The notes beneath the pieces were generated by a model. It saw only the letters and a program-made list of their open reading frames with translations, was not told the DNA's origin and made no database searches. The translations under genes and the position numbers were made by a program. DNA of 64,000 bases, taken from Bartonella taylorii. GTDB taxonomy: Bacteria > Pseudomonadota > Alphaproteobacteria > Rhizobiales > Rhizobiaceae. The DNA is taken from NCBI RefSeq assembly GCF_023920105.1, contig NZ_CP083693.1:1567001-1631000 (forward strand), read 5' to 3'. Shown here piece after piece: positions 60,740 through 64,000 of this stretch (position 1 is the stretch's first letter; each line of letters opens with the position of its first letter).

Positions 60740-63154
60740 TTAACAGCGCAAACATGCATCTGTCACCTTAGTGACATTTTCTACCACTTTCAAAGCAAGC
60801 TCTTCTAGATCTTCATCCGTTAAGGTCCGTTCAATGGGTTGAATAGCGACTTCAATCGCAACAGATTTTTTATCTTCACCAAGGCTTGAATCTTCAAAAA
60901 TATCAAAAACCTGCACTGAATGAATAAGTTTTTTATCCGCTCCACTTGCAGCACGTACAATAAGAGAGGAAGCAACCGTTTTATCAACCACAAATGCAAA
61001 ATCACGCCGCACTATTTGAAAAGGCGATAATTTCAACGGAGAACGACTTTTGGTTACCTTTTTCTTGAACTCCGGAATTTTATCAAGAAAAATTTCAAAC
61101 CCACATAAAGGACCACTTACATCTAACTTTTCCAATGTAGCAGGATGAAAAACGCCAAAAAAACCAAGAATAATCTTTGCTCCAAGCTTCATAAGCCCTG
61201 AACGACCAGGATGATACCAATTAGGAGCTCCAACTTCAATTTGAATCTTGCCTATATCCATACCACACGCTTCTAAAACAGCCAATGCATCGGCTTTGGC
61301 ATCAAAAACATCAACTGTTGCAGCATCACCATGCCAAAAACGCCCTGCTCCTTCAAATCGTTCTGTTCCTCGGCGAATCCCACCAGCAACACATTGCTGT
61401 TTATCAGGTGTATCGCCTTCATAGATGCTGGACACCTCAAACAAAGCAAGATCTGGAAAACCACGATCAGCATTTCGTTGTGCTGCCATCAGTAAACTAG
61501 GTAAAAGAGAAGGACGCATCACGGACATGTCAGCAGAAATAGGATTTACCAATTTAAGCTGTTCTTGACCACCGCCAAAAGCAAAAGCCTGACTTTCAGA
61601 AATAAAGGACCATGTCACGGCCTCCTTCATACCACGATGCGCTAAAGCTAAACGCGCAACACGTGAATGAACCTGTGCGCCTGTTAAAACTGGACCTTTT
61701 CCCGCTGTAAAATCTGCTAACGGAATGGGTTTAATTTTATCCAACCCATAAATCCTCATCACCTCTTCTACTAAATCAGCTTTATCAGCAATATCAGGAC
61801 GCCATGTTGGTACTTTAACGGTAACAACATCTCCTTCCCCTTCAATACAAAATCCAAGCTGTATCAAAATAGTAATGGCTCGTTCACGCTCTATTTCTAA
61901 ATTTGTCAAACGCTTCATTTCAGAAAAAGGAAAAGCGATTTGTTTGATTTCTGGTTGCTGATAACCAACAACCTTCGTCTTGGATACCTCACCACCGCAA
62001 AGGCGTAAAACTAATTCTGTTGCAATCTCAAGCCCTTTTTCCATAAAAGTCGGATCAACACCTCGCTCAAACCGATAACGCGCATCACTGATAATTCCTA
62101 ATGCACGTCCCGTCTGCGCAATACTCTTTGAATCCCAAAGTGCTGACTCAATAATAACCCGACGCGTCTTCTCATCACAGCTCGTTCTTTCACCACCCAT
62201 AATACCGGCAATCGAAACAACTCCCTCTTCATCTGCGATGACACAATCTTTGACACCCAAATTATAGATTTTTCCATTAAGCGCTTGAAGTTGTTCACCT
62301 CCACGACCACGACATACACTTAAATTCCCTTTAATCTTATCTGCATCAAAAACATGAAGCGGACGACCAAGATCAAAGCTTATGTAATTGGTCATATCGA
62401 CCAACGCATTAATAGGTCTCAAACCAATTGCACTCAAACGCCGCTGCATCCATTGCGGTGACGCCCCATTTTGAACATTACGTACTTCACGCCAAGCAAA
62501 ACCTAAACATAGCGATGAGCCTTGCGAAAAATCTAAAGAAACATGAAGCGGTGTTTCAAAAGAAGCGTCAAATTGTGGCAACGATAATTCTTTTAATCGC
62601 CCGATTCCAGTAGCAGCTAAATCACGCGCAATACCGCGAACACCTGTACAATCAGAACGATTGGGAGTTAAACCAATATCAATGACTGGATCATCTAAAC
62701 CTGCATAAGCAGCGAATGAACCTCCTATAGTCGCATCCTCTGGGAGTTCGATAATCCCATCATGCTCACTTGATAATTCAAGCTCTGCTTGTGAACACAT
62801 CATCCCGAAACTTTCAACCCCACGAATTTTTCCTACAGACAAGGTCACATCAAGTCCCGGCACATAAGTGCCTGGCAATGCAAGAACACCAACAAGTCCA
62901 GCACGCGCATTTGGTGCCCCACAGACAATTTGCATAGGCGTACCAGACCCCGTATCTACCGATAAAATCTGTAATTTATCTGCGTCAGGATGTTTTGTTG
63001 CTGTTAAAACTTTTGCAATCACAAAACCTTTTAAAGAAGAACGGTCATCAACATGATCAACCTCAAGACCAATCGCCGTTAGTTTATCGCAAATTTCATT
63101 CAAAGATGCATCTGTCTCTAAGTGATCTTTCAACCAAGACAATGTAAATTTCAT
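60740..63154 (-). CDS. pheT: Phenylalanine--tRNA ligase beta subunit
   Basis: The 804-residue product is the long bacterial PheT form. An N-terminal tRNA-binding (EMAP-like) domain (about 40-150) contains [22 protein letters not shown]. Then come B3/B4 and B5 domains ([24 protein letters not shown] and [10 protein letters not shown]), the catalytic-like core, and the C-terminal anticodon-binding domain with [15 protein letters not shown]. It forms the alpha2-beta2 enzyme with PheS. It follows pheS by 31 bp, on the same strand. Confidence 0.97.
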   Translation of the reverse strand: MKFTLSWLKDHLETDASLNEICDKLTAIGLEVDHVDDRSSLKGFVIAKVLTATKHPDADKLQILSVDTGSGTPMQIVCGAPNARAGLVGVLALPGTYVPGLDVTLSVGKIRGVESFGMMCSQAELELSSEHDGIIELPEDATIGGSFAAYAGLDDPVIDIGLTPNRSDCTGVRGIARDLAATGIGRLKELSLPQFDASFETPLHVSLDFSQGSSLCLGFAWREVRNVQNGASPQWMQRRLSAIGLRPINALVDMTNYISFDLGRPLHVFDADKIKGNLSVCRGRGGEQLQALNGKIYNLGVKDCVIADEEGVVSIAGIMGGERTSCDEKTRRVIIESALWDSKSIAQTGRALGIISDARYRFERGVDPTFMEKGLEIATELVLRLCGGEVSKTKVVGYQQPEIKQIAFPFSEMKRLTNLEIERERAITILIQLGFCIEGEGDVVTVKVPTWRPDIADKADLVEEVMRIYGLDKIKPIPLADFTAGKGPVLTGAQVHSRVARLALAHRGMKEAVTWSFISESQAFAFGGGQEQLKLVNPISADMSVMRPSLLPSLLMAAQRNADRGFPDLALFEVSSIYEGDTPDKQQCVAGGIRRGTERFEGAGRFWHGDAATVDVFDAKADALAVLEACGMDIGKIQIEVGAPNWYHPGRSGLMKLGAKIILGFFGVFHPATLEKLDVSGPLCGFEIFLDKIPEFKKKVTKSRSPLKLSPFQIVRRDFAFVVDKTVASSLIVRAASGADKKLIHSVQVFDIFEDSSLGEDKKSVAIEVAIQPIERTLTDEDLEELALKVVENVTKVTDACLRC

Positions 63155-63185
63155 TTTAAAACCTCACATCAACGCTATGATAAGA

Positions 63186-64000
63186 TCACACATTATTTAA
63201 AGCAGGAAAAAAAGCAGGTATATCAAAACAACGAAAGCCGTAATGATCTAACCAACGCAAATCAGCATCAAAAAAAGCCCGCAAATCAGGCATACCGTAT
63301 TTCAACATGGCAATGCGATCAATACCCATTCCCCACGCAAATCCCTGATATTCATCGGGATCTAAACCAACATTCTTCAATACATTAGGATGCACCATTC
63401 CGCATCCTAAGATTTCCAGCCAATCTTGTCCTTCACCGAATTTTACTTCTGAACCAGAACGGTCACACTGGATATCCACTTCCATAGATGGTTCGGTAAA
63501 AGGAAAAAAAGAGGGACGAAAACGCATCTTCACAGATGAAACTTCAAAAAAAGCTTTACAAAAAGTCTCATGAAGCCACATCATATGTGCAATGGTAGAG
63601 GTTTTATCAATCACAAGACCTTCCACCTGATGAAACATTGGTGAATGAGTCGCATCTGAATCCATACGGTAAGTTTTTCCAGGAATAATGATACGTATGG
63701 GTGCTTTTTGTTTTTCCATCGTACGAATTTGCACGGGTGATGTATGGGTGCGCAATAATTTGCGCTCTCCTGCTTTATTGACATCAAAAAAGAAGGTATC
63801 ATGCATTTCGCGCGCTGGATGACCTTCAGGGAAATTCAATGCCGTAAAATTGTAATAATCTGTTTCAATATCTGGTCCTTCCGCAAGTGAAAAACCCATA
63901 TTCGTGTAAATAGCTATAATTTCTTCAATCACCTGTGAGATAGGATGAATACGCCCCCGTTCTATAGGTGAAGAACGAACAGGTAAGGTTACATCAACCG
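63186..64000 (-). CDS. pheS: Phenylalanine--tRNA ligase alpha subunit (5' end outside window)
   Basis: The C-terminal ~270 codons of PheS are present; the frame stays open through the window edge. The sequence at the edge reads [20 protein letters not shown], followed by a GTG that is internal and not the start. Class II motifs are visible: [28 protein letters not shown] and [13 protein letters not shown] (motif 2/3 region), and the C-terminal [17 protein letters not shown]. It charges tRNA-Phe and has the catalytic site of the alpha2-beta2 enzyme. Confidence 0.97.
   Translation of the reverse strand, partial: VDVTLPVRSSPIERGRIHPISQVIEEIIAIYTNMGFSLAEGPDIETDYYNFTALNFPEGHPAREMHDTFFFDVNKAGERKLLRTHTSPVQIRTMEKQKAPIRIIIPGKTYRMDSDATHSPMFHQVEGLVIDKTSTIAHMMWLHETFCKAFFEVSSVKMRFRPSFFPFTEPSMEVDIQCDRSGSEVKFGEGQDWLEILGCGMVHPNVLKNVGLDPDEYQGFAWGMGIDRIAMLKYGMPDLRAFFDADLRWLDHYGFRCFDIPAFFPALNNV

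Overview
The window is a 64 kb stretch of AT-rich chromosome from an alphaproteobacterium of the order Rhizobiales. The reduced gene set, long gene-poor spacers and gene content point to Bartonella, although the species cannot be fixed from the sequence alone. Lineage markers are: Irr next to fabA-fabB-fabI; the cell-cycle regulator GcrA next to argD-argF-hslO; acnA divergent from ccmABCD-ccmG; a class II (CP4-like) EPSP synthase followed by cmk and rpsA; a very large cyclic beta-1,2-glucan synthase; and a FYDLN-acid protein beside a tRNA-Ala gene. Nearly everything is intact chromosomal core. I see no prophage, insertion sequence, CRISPR array, integron or toxin-antitoxin pair.

Layout. 1-7 kb: fhs, rpsU, a secreted SH3 protein, irr, and the fatty-acid genes fabA-fabB-fabI. 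7.2-13.8 kb (minus strand): gpsA, the cyoABCD quinol oxidase operon, and aroQ. 13.8-18.9 kb (minus): recF, dnaN, dnaA and rpsT; the dnaA-rpsT spacer carries DnaA boxes, AT-rich tracts and a GANTC cluster, making it a candidate origin or dnaA control region. 19-25 kb: acnA, then the divergent cytochrome c maturation operon. 25.5-29.7 kb: gcrA, argD, argF, hslO. 30.3-35.3 kb: Smr protein, TimA-like protein, FxsA, SecB, malic enzyme. 35.5-45.6 kb: mutS, ilvD, tRNA-Ala, FYDLN protein, aroA-cmk, rpsA. 45.8-55.8 kb: the 2857-codon cyclic glucan synthase and pncB. 56-60.5 kb: a DUF454 membrane protein and the sitABCD metal importer operon (minus). 60.7-64 kb: pheT and the 3' part of pheS, which runs off the window end.

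How it fits together. The genes mostly supply central functions: lipid synthesis, respiration and cytochrome assembly, replication start and clamp, TCA/malate flux, amino-acid and NAD precursors, translation. Two regulatory themes can be read from the DNA. The first is iron and manganese control: Irr, plus a Fur-type palindrome just upstream of sitA. The second is cell-cycle control: gcrA, plus five GANTC methylation sites in the dnaA-rpsT spacer.

I did not find a clear undescribed multi-gene system. The most unusual items are small: a 60-bp tandem repeat that adds a periplasmic proline-rich tail to CyoD, a perfect 16-bp inverted repeat upstream of argD, homopolymeric G tracts (one inside mutS), and the dnaA-rpsT control region.
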